Shown: positions 8,033 to 16,904 of the stretch, piece by piece
Layout of the letters: each line of letters opens with the position of its first letter
Numbering within the stretch: position 1 is the first letter of the stretch
Origin: Akkermansia muciniphila
Lineage (GTDB): Bacteria; Verrucomicrobiota; Verrucomicrobiia; Verrucomicrobiales; Akkermansiaceae
DNA: 43,988 nt
Direction: 5' to 3'
Assembly: GCA_945890645.1 (NCBI GenBank)
Contig: CAMDCV010000035.1
Coordinates: 1 to 43,988, forward strand
Notes under the pieces: generated by a model
What the model saw: only the letters and a program-made list of their open reading frames with translations
Database searches by the model: none
What the model was told of the DNA's origin: nothing
Translations under genes and position numbers: made by a program

Positions 8033-9460
8033 CTAACGTTTGCCTTTTCGCTTGATATTGCCGGGAGTGTATTCGTTGGCCCAGTTTTTTTTGAGGTGGT
8101 CTTTGAGCTCGGCGATGGTTTTGGAATGTTTTGGGTCTTTGATGAGGTTGTTCAGCTCTTTGGGGTCGTTTTGATAATCGTAGAGTTCGGCGCCTTGTTC
8201 GCCGTGGGCCCACTCGGTGTAGCGGTAGCGTTCGGTGCGGACGCTGTGGCCGGGGAAGCTGCCGCGCCATACTTGGGTGAAGGCGGGTCTATCCCAGGCG
8301 GCATCGGGTTTTTCTAACAAAGGCTTGAGGCTGGCACCGCCGAGGTTTGCAGGTGCAGGCAGGCCAGCGAGATCGGCGAGCGTTGGATAGAGGTCCACCA
8401 ACTCCACGGTGCGTGGGGATACTTGACCTTTGGCTGTGCCCGGCGCGGCGATGATCAGGGGAACACGCGCGGAGTTTTCGAACAAACTTTGTTTTTTCCA
8501 CAGTCCATGTTCGCCGACGTGGTAGCCGTGATCACTCCAGAAAACGATGATGGTTTTTTCCGTGAGACCAAGGCGATCAACGGCATCGAGCAGACGACCG
8601 ACCTGTGCATCGACGAAGGAAATCGTCGCATGGTAGGCTTGTAGGGACTCGCGCGATTGTTGTTCGGTCACTCCATACCAGGGCCAAGGCGTGCAGAACG
8701 AGGTAGCGGCCTTGGGCACGTTTTTGATTTCATCGAAGGGACCTTTTGGCGCTGGCACTTGTTCGATGGGATAGAGATCGAAGTATTTTTTCGGTGCCAC
8801 ATACGGGCAATGCGGACGATAGAATCCGGCGGCGATGAAAAAGGGTTGATCCTTATTTTTTTCTAACAACTTGATTGTTTCCGTGGCGACGATGCCATCG
8901 GTCTGCTCTTCGTCGCTGCCTTCGGCGCGCTGGAAGCTGAGCGAACTACCAAGGCCGCGCTTGGGCGTGTGGTTGGTGAGAAGGTTTTCTTCGTTCTTAT
9001 CGCGGCCTTTGGGGTTGATGCGTTCGGTCCAAGAAGCTTCATCGTCGAGACCGTTGGTGCCGATTTGGCCGGGATTGCCGAAGTGATAAATTTTCCCCAC
9101 GCGGGCGGCATAGTAGCCGTTGTTTTTGAATAGCTGCGACATCGTTACGGCATCGGGCAAGTGCTTACGAAAGTGGTAATCAAGATCATAGGTGCGCGTC
9201 ACATCGGGGCGCAAGCCGGTCATGATGGATGTGCGACTGGGTGAACACAGGGGAAATTGGCAATACGCTTTGTCAAAACGCACGCCCGCCTTGGCGAGAC
9301 GGTCGATGTTGGGCGACTTAACAGTCGGATGCCCGTAACAAGCAAGGTCGTTGTTCATATCGTCCACGGCGATGAACAGGACGTTGAGTTTTTCCGCAGC
9401 AATAAGCGTCTGAAACGCCAATAGTGCGATGACGGCAGTGAAGGTGCGAGCTGTTTTCAT
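8033..9460 (-). CDS. Secreted sulfatase, iduronate-2-sulfatase-like
   Basis: I start it at the ATG at 9460 because it opens a clear signal peptide (MKTARTFTAVIALLAFQTLIAA); the longer frame would overlap dxs by more than 150 bp with non-sulfatase sequence. The protein is 475 aa. Metal-binding DD is at 33-34 (IAVDDMNNDLACYG). The formylglycine signature C72-S-P-S-R76 is intact, so the Cys needs conversion by a sulfatase-maturing enzyme, which is not encoded in this window. WSDHGYHVGEHGLWKK carries further active-site residues. Family members remove sulfate esters from polysaccharides, a hallmark of marine and freshwater Verrucomicrobiota and Planctomycetota. It begins 28 bp after the dxs stop, so it may be the last gene of that operon, although functionally unrelated. 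Confidence 0.92.
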   Translation of the reverse strand: MKTARTFTAVIALLAFQTLIAAEKLNVLFIAVDDMNNDLACYGHPTVKSPNIDRLAKAGVRFDKAYCQFPLCSPSRTSIMTGLRPDVTRTYDLDYHFRKHLPDAVTMSQLFKNNGYYAARVGKIYHFGNPGQIGTNGLDDEASWTERINPKGRDKNEENLLTNHTPKRGLGSSLSFQRAEGSDEEQTDGIVATETIKLLEKNKDQPFFIAAGFYRPHCPYVAPKKYFDLYPIEQVPAPKGPFDEIKNVPKAATSFCTPWPWYGVTEQQSRESLQAYHATISFVDAQVGRLLDAVDRLGLTEKTIIVFWSDHGYHVGEHGLWKKQSLFENSARVPLIIAAPGTAKGQVSPRTVELVDLYPTLADLAGLPAPANLGGASLKPLLEKPDAAWDRPAFTQVWRGSFPGHSVRTERYRYTEWAHGEQGAELYDYQNDPKELNNLIKDPKHSKTIAELKDHLKKNWANEYTPGNIKRKGKR

Positions 9461-9488
9461 GATCGGATCGAACCGACCGCGCATGTCC

Positions 9489-11384
9489 TCACAGATGCTT
9501 GAGAATCTTAGCGACGGCGGCCTCGGGTGTGAGGTGATGGAGGGCGCGTAAAATTTCTGGTTTGCCGTGCTCGACAAATTCATCCGGCCAAGCGATGCGC
9601 TCGACGGGTGTTTTGATGCCGGCATCGTGCAACAACTCAATCACTCCGGCACCAAAGCCATTGTGAATGACATGATCTTCAAAAGTACACATCACGCGGC
9701 ACTTGCGCCCGTACTCTTCGAGCACTTTGGCATCGAGTGGTTTGATGAATCGGGGATTGATGAGAGCAACGGAGTAACCCTTTTCTTCTAACAATTTCTT
9801 GGTGTGCTCCGCCATCTCACACATCGTGCCAAGACCGACCAGTGCTACATCGTGACCATCGGCCAACACTTCTGCTTTGCCGATTTCGATTTTGCGTCGC
9901 TCAGCAGCAATGGGTGTGCCAGCGATTGGGCCACGTGGGTAGCGAATCGCTGTGGGGCCATCGTCATAATGCGCCATGAAATGCAACATATCGACCATTT
10001 CCGATTCATCCTTCGGCTGCATGAAAATCAATCCAGGAACGTGACGCAGGTAACCGATGTCGAACAAACCATGGTGCGTAGGACCGTCATCACCTGAGAG
10101 ACCACCGCGGTCCATGCACAAGCGCACGGGTAGGCTTTGCAAGGCCATGTCATGAATGATCATGTCGTAGGCGCGCTGCATGAAAGTCGAGTAAATCGCA
10201 AGAAACGGACGGATGCCGCGCGTGGCAAGGCCGCAGGCAAAAAGAGCAGCGTGCTCCTCCGCAATGCCGACATCGAAGTAGCGCTCGGGAAGTTCGTTTT
10301 TGAAAATATCGAGACGTGTGCCACCGGGCATGGCAGCCGTGATGGCCACGATGGATTCATCTGCCTTAGCGAGATCCGTGACCGTGCGACCGAAAATTTC
10401 CGATGCCGTAGGCGGACCGCCCGCGGAGGTGGAACCGTCTTCAATGTTATAAGAACCAAGACCGTGGAATTTTCCTGGGTTGGCGAGCGCGGGCTGATAC
10501 CCACGACCTTTTTCGGTGATAATGTGCAGCACAACGGGCTCGTTGAGGGTTTTTAGATGCTCAAAGGTTTTCACCAAAAGTCCGACATCGTGACCATCGA
10601 TCGGGCCGTAGTAGCGCATGCCAAATTTTTCGAACAATACATTCGGGAAGAGCAAATTTTTCGCACCTTCTTCCACTTTATGAGCGAGATTGCGCACGGC
10701 TTTGCCCGCAATTTTTTCGACGAAATTGGCAGCGGTATTGCGCACTGCCGCGTAGGTCGAGTGGGTTTGCAGGGCGTTAAAATATTTTGCAATGGCGCCG
10801 ACGTTTTTGTCGATGGACCACTCGTTGTCATTGAGCACGACGATGAATTTGCGCGTGGTTTCGGCGATGTTGTTCAGGGCTTCGAGAGTCGGACCGCAGG
10901 TGAAAGCGGCATCGCCTGCTACGGCTACCACGTGGCTATCTTCCTTTAAAAGATCACGCGCGGCAGCCATGCCGAGAGCCGCGGAAAGACAAGTGCCTGC
11001 GTGACCAGCACCATAGCTATCGTGCTCCGATTCCGTGCGCAGCAAGAAACCATTGAGGCCCTTGTAGGTGCGGATCGTGTGAATTTTATCCGCGCGACCA
11101 GTGAGCATCTTGTGCACGTAACCTTGGTGGGCCACATCAAACACAAACTTATCAGCGGGTGTGGAAAAAACGCGATGCATCGCGATCGTCAATTCGACCA
11201 CACCGAGGTTCGGCCCCAAGTGACCGCCGGTCTTCGCAAGCGAGGTAATAAGCGAATGGCGCACTTCTTCAGCCAGTTCGGGCAACTGCTGATCAGACAG
11301 GGTTTTAACGTCTTCCGGTGAATGGATTCCCGTGAGGAGTGGACCGAGAGCAGGTGGTTCAGAAGAGGCTGATGGAGTCGTCAT
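9489..11384 (-). CDS. dxs: 1-deoxy-D-xylulose-5-phosphate synthase
   Basis: The protein is 631 aa, normal for Dxs. It condenses pyruvate and glyceraldehyde-3-phosphate with thiamine diphosphate, the first step of the MEP isoprenoid pathway. Visible motifs include the N-terminal LGPNLGVVELTIAMHRVF, GAGHAGTCLSAALGMAAARD, the ThDP/Mg motif VAGDAAFTCGPTLEALNNIAE, and the transketolase-central phrases VGIAEEHAALFACGLATRG and SGDDGPTHHGLFDIGYLRHVPG. The start codon lies 26 bp inside the end of xseB, the same order (xseB-dxs) found in many bacteria, implying translational coupling. Confidence 0.96.
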   Translation of the reverse strand: MTTPSASSEPPALGPLLTGIHSPEDVKTLSDQQLPELAEEVRHSLITSLAKTGGHLGPNLGVVELTIAMHRVFSTPADKFVFDVAHQGYVHKMLTGRADKIHTIRTYKGLNGFLLRTESEHDSYGAGHAGTCLSAALGMAAARDLLKEDSHVVAVAGDAAFTCGPTLEALNNIAETTRKFIVVLNDNEWSIDKNVGAIAKYFNALQTHSTYAAVRNTAANFVEKIAGKAVRNLAHKVEEGAKNLLFPNVLFEKFGMRYYGPIDGHDVGLLVKTFEHLKTLNEPVVLHIITEKGRGYQPALANPGKFHGLGSYNIEDGSTSAGGPPTASEIFGRTVTDLAKADESIVAITAAMPGGTRLDIFKNELPERYFDVGIAEEHAALFACGLATRGIRPFLAIYSTFMQRAYDMIIHDMALQSLPVRLCMDRGGLSGDDGPTHHGLFDIGYLRHVPGLIFMQPKDESEMVDMLHFMAHYDDGPTAIRYPRGPIAGTPIAAERRKIEIGKAEVLADGHDVALVGLGTMCEMAEHTKKLLEEKGYSVALINPRFIKPLDAKVLEEYGRKCRVMCTFEDHVIHNGFGAGVIELLHDAGIKTPVERIAWPDEFVEHGKPEILRALHHLTPEAAVAKILKHL

Positions 11385-11682
11385 CTTTATCGTTGGGCGG
11401 CATTGCCGTAGGCGGAACGTGACACAAATCGGGATCAGAGGCTAGTACGTTTTCATTTTCTTCTCGGATCGTCAATTTTTCCAATCGTAGCTTGGCTGAT
11501 TTGAGAAAAGCATCGCAATGACTTAACAAATGACTGCCGCGCTCATATTGAGAAATCATCTCCGCAAGGCTCAGTGAATCATTTTCCAAAGCCTCAACGA
11601 TAGACTCCAATTCGGCCATGGAGGTCTCAAAATCCACTTCTGCGGCAGGTTCTTCTTTCTTACGGCTCATAGCAAAAATCAT
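11359..11682 (-). CDS. xseB: Exodeoxyribonuclease VII small subunit
   Basis: The protein is 107 aa. The conserved core DFETSMAELESIVEALENDSLSLAEMISQYERG...LKSAKLRLEKL is the XseB coiled-coil fold, which binds the large subunit XseA for processive ssDNA degradation. The Lys-rich linker and a C-terminal extension (DLCHVPPTAMPPNDKDDDSISLF) make it longer than the usual 70-85 aa. The ATG at 11682 overlaps the upstream stop as ATGA; a second ATG lies four codons later. xseA is not in this window. Confidence 0.92.
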   Translation of the reverse strand: MIFAMSRKKEEPAAEVDFETSMAELESIVEALENDSLSLAEMISQYERGSHLLSHCDAFLKSAKLRLEKLTIREENENVLASDPDLCHVPPTAMPPNDKDDDSISLF

Positions 11683-13490
11683 TCGACCGATCGCAGCGGC
11701 TGATTACTGTAATAAACCATGTCCATGCCCAGAATGCTGGCGCGATAGCGGTATTTAGTGGAAATAGCCGTGAGCTTGGGATCCTTATCAAACAATGTCA
11801 TTCCTTGCGGCATCGTGGCTTGGAAAGTACGGCCATCGATCACCAAGGAGGTGAAATCACCATATTGAAGCGTAATATCAGAAATGCTTCGCGAGCCATG
11901 GGAGGAAGGTGTGATGAGAATACCCACGACCGGAGTCTTCAAATTGGCGGCGGTACTCTCCATGCTGTCAAACCCATTGACTTTTTTCGGCAACCAGATC
12001 GCGACTCGGTCCGAATACCATGCCACGGCCCAAGGTTGGTCTGTCACGAGAATTTGATCTTCTAGCACCACGTTTTGCTGGTCGAAATAAATGTTCAACC
12101 CTGCAGGGTAGTAGGGGGGCCAATGGGGCAGGCCTTTTTCACCACGAACTAGTCCGTATCGGGCCATATTAAAGGATCCCAGCAACAGAGGCGCGGCACT
12201 CAGCAGCACGATTATGAAATGATGGGCATCGCGCAGTAAGGGCACCGAAACAATAATTTCCAAGCGATTCCACAAAATGGATACCAAGGCCAAGCCGTAA
12301 GCAGTCATCAACGGCGCAAAGAGTATGTGAATCTGATTCGGATGCGTGCCATCAGAGGATACGCCGAAGATCGACATCCCCAACGCCGCAAAGACCCACA
12401 TGAGCAGTATACACCATCGAAACCGGGCAATCGGTATTCGCTTGAATGGGTGCAAAAGCGCGAGGAAAAACAGCGGCGCAGCAAAAATTGAGCCCAGGAA
12501 TGGCAAAATATCTGTGCCCTGTAAAATCGTCGTCCGCACGATTTTCATCACCAATCCATCAAGGCGCAAATTTGAATCATCGGACGAGAACTCCGTCACT
12601 CGCATGGCCGAATCCTCACCGTCACCGAGTCCACTATAAATCACCATGAACGCGGTGCCCATGACTGTTCCACTCGCTTGGTAATTTCGATACAGCGGTG
12701 CCGCGCAAATGACAGCTGCCATCACAAGAACGATGATCGATACCAAACCGCGAGGACGGAAAGCCACCGCGGCGAAGATCAGATAGCCGATCAAAATCCA
12801 CACGCAAATCCAATGCGTTAAGGTTAACAAAATCAAACAAAGACCCGCCAGCAACGCCGGTGTCAACGGCAGGCGCCCTTCTTGCACGAATTTCAAGGCC
12901 CTGTAGGCAAAAAACATGGCTGAGGAAAAAAGAAACAGCATCAACATTTGCGGCAACCCGCTCAACGAAAAGTTCCACATCAATTCGCAACACAGCATCA
13001 ATAATGCGGTCACGCCTGCGATCTTGCTGTCGAAAATCCGTGACAGCAGCAGATAGTTCACACCAATCGACAGAAGGAAAAACATCGTTGCCACACCTGC
13101 CACGACACGATCCAAGTTGTAGACCATCTGGTCGTTAGCGATTTTCCATTTCTCACTATTGCCAGCATCGATCATTTTAAAGACCGCCGCATTCACAAGA
13201 AGATTGAGAGGTGCGTGAAACGTATCGCGAAAATTCATGAAGCCCGCATTGGAGTCCGGTGAATTTTTGCTTTGTTCATAAGCAATTGGACGAATAAATT
13301 TCGTCGTAATGCCCTCGTTGCGAGCAATTTGTCGAGAAATTTGCGCTTGGTCCATCGCTTCGGGAGAATTGAGTCCGCGAAACAGCAGGAACACGTTGCC
13401 AAAAGTCAGGATGACCAGAAGCAGGAAAAATAATATTTTCCGCACTAAGGCCGGGGCATCGATATCCGTGCGATTGTTTGTATTGATCAT
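11679..13490 (-). CDS. GT-C type membrane glycosyltransferase-like protein
   Basis: The protein is 603 aa with about 10-11 membrane helices, starting at about residue 17 (ILFFLLLVILTFGNVFLLF). The first periplasmic loop carries GLNSPEAMDQAQISRQIARNEG, an acidic signature of the ArnT/PMT/GT39 superfamily that uses polyprenyl-phosphate sugars. The C-terminal 150 residues are soluble. The specific donor and acceptor cannot be told. Both ends overlap neighbours by 4 bp (ATGA): the NtrC-like regulator upstream and xseB downstream. This indicates translational coupling across functionally different genes. A polyprenyl link with dxs (isoprenoid precursor supply) is a possible rationale but only inference. 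Confidence 0.75.
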   Translation of the reverse strand: MINTNNRTDIDAPALVRKILFFLLLVILTFGNVFLLFRGLNSPEAMDQAQISRQIARNEGITTKFIRPIAYEQSKNSPDSNAGFMNFRDTFHAPLNLLVNAAVFKMIDAGNSEKWKIANDQMVYNLDRVVAGVATMFFLLSIGVNYLLLSRIFDSKIAGVTALLMLCCELMWNFSLSGLPQMLMLFLFSSAMFFAYRALKFVQEGRLPLTPALLAGLCLILLTLTHWICVWILIGYLIFAAVAFRPRGLVSIIVLVMAAVICAAPLYRNYQASGTVMGTAFMVIYSGLGDGEDSAMRVTEFSSDDSNLRLDGLVMKIVRTTILQGTDILPFLGSIFAAPLFFLALLHPFKRIPIARFRWCILLMWVFAALGMSIFGVSSDGTHPNQIHILFAPLMTAYGLALVSILWNRLEIIVSVPLLRDAHHFIIVLLSAAPLLLGSFNMARYGLVRGEKGLPHWPPYYPAGLNIYFDQQNVVLEDQILVTDQPWAVAWYSDRVAIWLPKKVNGFDSMESTAANLKTPVVGILITPSSHGSRSISDITLQYGDFTSLVIDGRTFQATMPQGMTLFDKDPKLTAISTKYRYRASILGMDMVYYSNQPLRSVE

Positions 13491-14884
13491 AGTCGTCCGT
13501 CAAATCCAGTTTCTTTGAGTTTCCTCTGCAAGGTGCGACGGGAAATGCCCAACATCTCCGCGGCCAGAGTGCGGTTACCCGCCGTTCTCGCCAACGCATC
13601 TGCGATCGCCCGTTGCTCGAGCACATGTAAATTCAATTCGCCACTGCTAGCAAGTGCGATTTGCGTCTCATTCGTGGCAGTTCTGTGGGAGGGGATTTCC
13701 GCTCCTTTCGATAAACGCAAAAATTCCGGCAAATGCTCAATCCCGATGCGATCCCCATTGCTCATGACCACACCGTGCTCGATCACTGTGCGCAGCTCAC
13801 GTACATTGCCAGGCCATGGGTAGCGACGCATCAATTCCATCGCGTCATCTGTCAATGGCTTGACGGGCCGCTTGTTTTCTAACGAAAATTCTTTCAGAAA
13901 GGCAGAAGCCAGCAAAATAATGTCCTCTCCCCTCGCCCGCAGCGGTGGCATGTCGATCTTGATAACATTCAGTCGAAAATATAGGTCTTCGCGAAAATCA
14001 CCGCGATCCACCAACTCTCGCAAATTTTTGTTTGTTGCTGCAATCAATCGCACATCCACCTTGATCGGTGAATTCGAACCGACACGCTCGATGCTGCGCT
14101 CCGAGAGAACTCTCAGTAGTTTCACCTGCGTGGCGGCATCGATTTCGCCGATTTCATCGAGAAAAATCGTGCCGCCATCCGCTTGTTCGAATCGACCAAG
14201 ACGACGCTGTGCCGCCCCCGTGAAAGCACCTTTTTCATGACCGAACAATTCGCTTTCGAGCAATTGTGCGGAAAGCGCCGCACAGTGGACAATGACAAAT
14301 TTCACCGCCGGACGACCGGATAATTGGTGAATGGTATGCGCCACAACCTCTTTCCCCGTGCCGCTTTCACCTTCGATGAGGACTGTGGCCCGTGTGGGTG
14401 CCACTTGCTCGATGCGCTCAATGGTCTTCACCAACACATCCGATTTTCCTAACAGATTTTTGAGGCTGCGTTTTTCCGCTACCACCTGCTTCAGTTCGCG
14501 GTTTTCATCCTCGAGAACACGCGAGTGCAGGCCCCGCTTAAGAAGCATTTCGACTTCGTCAAGATTCAGTGGCTTGGTAACAAAATGCCAGGCACCACGA
14601 CGCATTGCCTCGACTGCGGTATCGACAGAACCATATGCGGTCATCATTACGGCGAGCGGAGGCTTGGCCAAGGCCATGGCCACATCGAGCACCTCCATGC
14701 CGTTGTCACTACCGAGGCGCAGATCGGTGAGAAGGATCTCGATGGTTTCATTTTGCAACACCGCAGTTGCTTCATTTTTGTTAGAGGCCACGAATACATC
14801 GAACTCATTTTCCAAAGCCACTCGCAAGCCCTCGCGCGTGGCCTTTTCATCATCGACAATCAGTAATGTAGGCAAGCGGCTCAT
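13487..14884 (-). CDS. NtrC-family response regulator, sigma54 activator
   Basis: The protein is 465 aa with the full three-domain layout. The receiver domain (about 5-120) has phospho-acceptor D54 in LLTDLRLG and acid pocket DD11-12. The AAA+ domain has Walker A GESGTGKE at 172-179 and the sigma54-contacting loop GAFTGA at 219-224. The C-terminal Fis-type helix-turn-helix is TLAAEMLGISRRTLQRKL. It should activate sigma54 RNA polymerase at TGGCA-N-TGC promoters. The gene overlaps the kinase gene upstream and the glycosyltransferase gene downstream by 4 bp each. Confidence 0.94.
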   Translation of the reverse strand: MSRLPTLLIVDDEKATREGLRVALENEFDVFVASNKNEATAVLQNETIEILLTDLRLGSDNGMEVLDVAMALAKPPLAVMMTAYGSVDTAVEAMRRGAWHFVTKPLNLDEVEMLLKRGLHSRVLEDENRELKQVVAEKRSLKNLLGKSDVLVKTIERIEQVAPTRATVLIEGESGTGKEVVAHTIHQLSGRPAVKFVIVHCAALSAQLLESELFGHEKGAFTGAAQRRLGRFEQADGGTIFLDEIGEIDAATQVKLLRVLSERSIERVGSNSPIKVDVRLIAATNKNLRELVDRGDFREDLYFRLNVIKIDMPPLRARGEDIILLASAFLKEFSLENKRPVKPLTDDAMELMRRYPWPGNVRELRTVIEHGVVMSNGDRIGIEHLPEFLRLSKGAEIPSHRTATNETQIALASSGELNLHVLEQRAIADALARTAGNRTLAAEMLGISRRTLQRKLKETGFDGRL

Positions 14885-16053
14885 GGCGGTAGTTCAATGA
14901 CAGCATCGGGTTCAGGAAGAAGTCGTGCTTTTTTCACAGCGAGCGGCAGGAATAGAGATACGCGTGTGCCACTGCCCTCGCGGCTCTCGATTTCCATCTC
15001 GCCGCCGTGTTCTCGGATAATGCGCCTCACGATCAATAGACCGAGACCGGTGCCGCCTTCTTTTGTGCTGCGATAGGGCTCAAACATCGTGCCCATTTGT
15101 TCCGGCGAAATCCCCACGCCGTTGTCGCTTATGAGCACTTGCACCTCAAAATCATTGCTCGCCATGCGCACAGTAATGCAGCCATCGGCATCCGTACTGA
15201 TCGCCTGCGCGGCATTGCGCAGGACGTTGTGAAACACTTGCTGCATCTGCACGGCATCGAGATCGAGCAACGGAATGTCCGTATTCAAATCAAGCACCAC
15301 ACGAATGCCACGCTCGGAAAGCTCCGGCTCTAACAATTTGAGAACGTCGCGGCATAACTCGCTGAGTTGCACTTTTTCGCGCCGCAAAGTGGAGGGACGT
15401 ATCGCTTGCAAAAATTGCTTGAGGATCGAATCAAGGCGCTGAATTTCCTGCCGCGCCGTCGCTAGATGTTCTTCCAATGGCTGCCTCTCCCCTGCCACCA
15501 TTCTCTTGATTTTTCGATCGAGCAGCTGCAAATGAATCCCCAGCGAATTCAAGGGGTTGCCAATTTCATGAGCCACTCCAGCGGCGAGCAATGTCAACGC
15601 TCCTAAACGCTCGGACTCGATCGTCGCCTGCGTCTCTGCCCGGTCGCTGGTAAGATCGTTCACAATCATAACGAAGCCGGATAACACCTCGCGGTCGAGA
15701 ATGGGCGCTAGGTAAAAATGCAAGTAACGCCGTTCAGGGTAGAACACTTCCATGTCGCGACTGACCACCGTCCCCTGCTCCATCATCGCCTGCCAATCCA
15801 TCCCGCGCACCAACTCGGCAAGCTTTTTATCGATGGAAAGTTCGACATCTAGTCCGAAAAACCGACTCGCCGCCGCATTAAGAAAGCTCACCCGCCCGTC
15901 GGCTCCCATGAGAATCACGCCCTCGCGGAGAGCTTCGAAAACTTGCACAAAAAAACCTTTTTCCTTGAGCAATCGGTCCACGATCGACTGCACCACCGCC
16001 GGGTCCACGCGATCGAGTTTTGCCACTAATTTTTCCAGAAATCCGGTTTTCAT
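14881..16053 (-). CDS. NtrB-like soluble sensor histidine kinase with PAS domain
   Basis: The protein is 390 aa with no membrane segment, so it senses cytoplasmic signals. A PAS domain lies at about 40-150 (LREGVILMGADGRVSFLNAAASRFFG). The HisKA domain has its H-box in GVAHEIGNPLNSLGIH. The ATPase domain shows N-box NVLRNAAQAI, G1 DNGVGI and G2 GGTGLGL. It is the first gene of the operon and the cognate partner of the NtrC-like regulator that overlaps it by 4 bp. The signal is unknown. The intergenic space to the divergent cutA is only 44 bp, so the two promoters must interlock. Confidence 0.92.
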   Translation of the reverse strand: MKTGFLEKLVAKLDRVDPAVVQSIVDRLLKEKGFFVQVFEALREGVILMGADGRVSFLNAAASRFFGLDVELSIDKKLAELVRGMDWQAMMEQGTVVSRDMEVFYPERRYLHFYLAPILDREVLSGFVMIVNDLTSDRAETQATIESERLGALTLLAAGVAHEIGNPLNSLGIHLQLLDRKIKRMVAGERQPLEEHLATARQEIQRLDSILKQFLQAIRPSTLRREKVQLSELCRDVLKLLEPELSERGIRVVLDLNTDIPLLDLDAVQMQQVFHNVLRNAAQAISTDADGCITVRMASNDFEVQVLISDNGVGISPEQMGTMFEPYRSTKEGGTGLGLLIVRRIIREHGGEMEIESREGSGTRVSLFLPLAVKKARLLPEPDAVIELPP

Positions 16054-16062
16054 TTCTCGTGT

Positions 16063-16091
16063 TTGCCAAGCAGATTGTTGGTAGATAGAAT
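16063..16091 (+). promoter_or_regulatory. Strong sigma70 promoter of cutA, predicts a leaderless mRNA
   Basis: TTGCCA (16063-16068), a 17-bp spacer, and TAGAAT (16086-16091) are followed by only 6 nt before the ATG at 16098. The expected transcription start falls on or next to the A of the start codon. This is the best housekeeping promoter I can see in the window. Confidence 0.75.
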
Positions 16092-16097
16092 CACTTC

Positions 16098-16430
16098 ATG
16101 AACATTCAGCCCGCGCCACTATTAGTCTTCTGCAGCTTCCCTGATCAGACGGTGGCGCGACAGATTGGCACACTCCTCTTGGAAAAGCAACTCGCAGCTT
16201 GCGTTAGTTTCATCGATCAGACCCAGTCCATTTACCGATGGCAAGGACAGATCGAAAGTGAATCAGAGGTGCTCGCTACCATCAAAACGAGCATCGCCCA
16301 TTTCGATCTGTTAGAGAAAACAATCCGCCAGCACCATCCCTACGAGGTGCCGGAAATCATTGGCATCCCCATCGTCGAAATCTCACCTGCCTACCGCCAA
16401 TGGCTCAACGCGGAACTTTGTGATCTCTGA
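16098..16430 (+). CDS. cutA: CutA divalent-cation tolerance protein
   Basis: The protein is 110 aa, the family size. Family hallmarks are LLLEKQLAACVSF near 27, IYRWQGQIESESEVLATIKT, the YEVPEIIGIPI motif and a C-terminal YRQWLN. CutA forms very stable ferredoxin-like trimers linked genetically to copper and other divalent cation tolerance, although its biochemical role is unsettled. It faces the metal-efflux operon (its end is 20 bp from the end of the Cys-rich protein gene), which fits a metal-homeostasis block. No Shine-Dalgarno is present, consistent with a leaderless message. Confidence 0.93.
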   Translation: MNIQPAPLLVFCSFPDQTVARQIGTLLLEKQLAACVSFIDQTQSIYRWQGQIESESEVLATIKTSIAHFDLLEKTIRQHHPYEVPEIIGIPIVEISPAYRQWLNAELCDL

Positions 16431-16450
16431 CAATAGGGGACGCCCGGATT

Positions 16451-16885
16451 TTACTCTTTATCGCCACAGGCACAACGCCATTCGGGTTGTTTGCAGGGCT
16501 CGCAATTTTTGGTGTTGTAGTGAAGGCGTGCGATCACAGCTTTCGCCTCGGCACTCTCTTTATACTGCACGATGATCCACTGTCCGGCGGGTGGTGCTGG
16601 CATCACGAAACCTTTGTCGGATTTCTCGATGGCTAATTTTTCGGGAGCCTCGCGGGTGCCGGCAGTAGCAGTGATTTCCTGCGCAGCTATGACGACGGGT
16701 TTCAGGTCTTTGTCGAGCAGGGCGACGTGTAGTTTGCCGTCCTTTTCGGTGACTTCGGCGTGCATGGTTTCATTGTCGCTGAGTTCAAGAATACGGCCTT
16801 GATTCGGGCCGAGTTCGATGCCCTCGTGGGCGATGGCGGTGCCCGTGAATAGGCTGATGGCTAAGGCGATTGTTCGTAGTTTCAT
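16451..16885 (-). CDS. Small periplasmic Cys-rich protein of the metal-efflux operon
   Basis: The protein is 144 aa. The signal peptide covers residues 1-19 (MKLRTIALAISLFTGTAIA), so the mature protein begins HEGIELGPNQG. A beta-rich body lacks recognised motifs. The C-terminal 20 residues hold four Cys, C128-x2-C131 and C138-x-C140 (CEPCKQPEWRCACG), a plausible metal-binding tail. It follows the RND pump gene by 19 bp as the last gene of the operon, so I infer a periplasmic metal-binding or donor role like that proposed for CzcE- or CusF-type proteins. It is not clearly homologous to either. Confidence 0.75.
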   Translation of the reverse strand: MKLRTIALAISLFTGTAIAHEGIELGPNQGRILELSDNETMHAEVTEKDGKLHVALLDKDLKPVVIAAQEITATAGTREAPEKLAIEKSDKGFVMPAPPAGQWIIVQYKESAEAKAVIARLHYNTKNCEPCKQPEWRCACGDKE

Positions 16886-16904
16886 ATGTTTTAGTTAGGT
16901 TGCG

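Noticed and set aside
9461-9640. 60-residue N-terminal extension of the sulfatase
   Set aside because: It lies inside the dxs coding region and precedes a perfect signal peptide; the ATG at 9460 is the sensible start.
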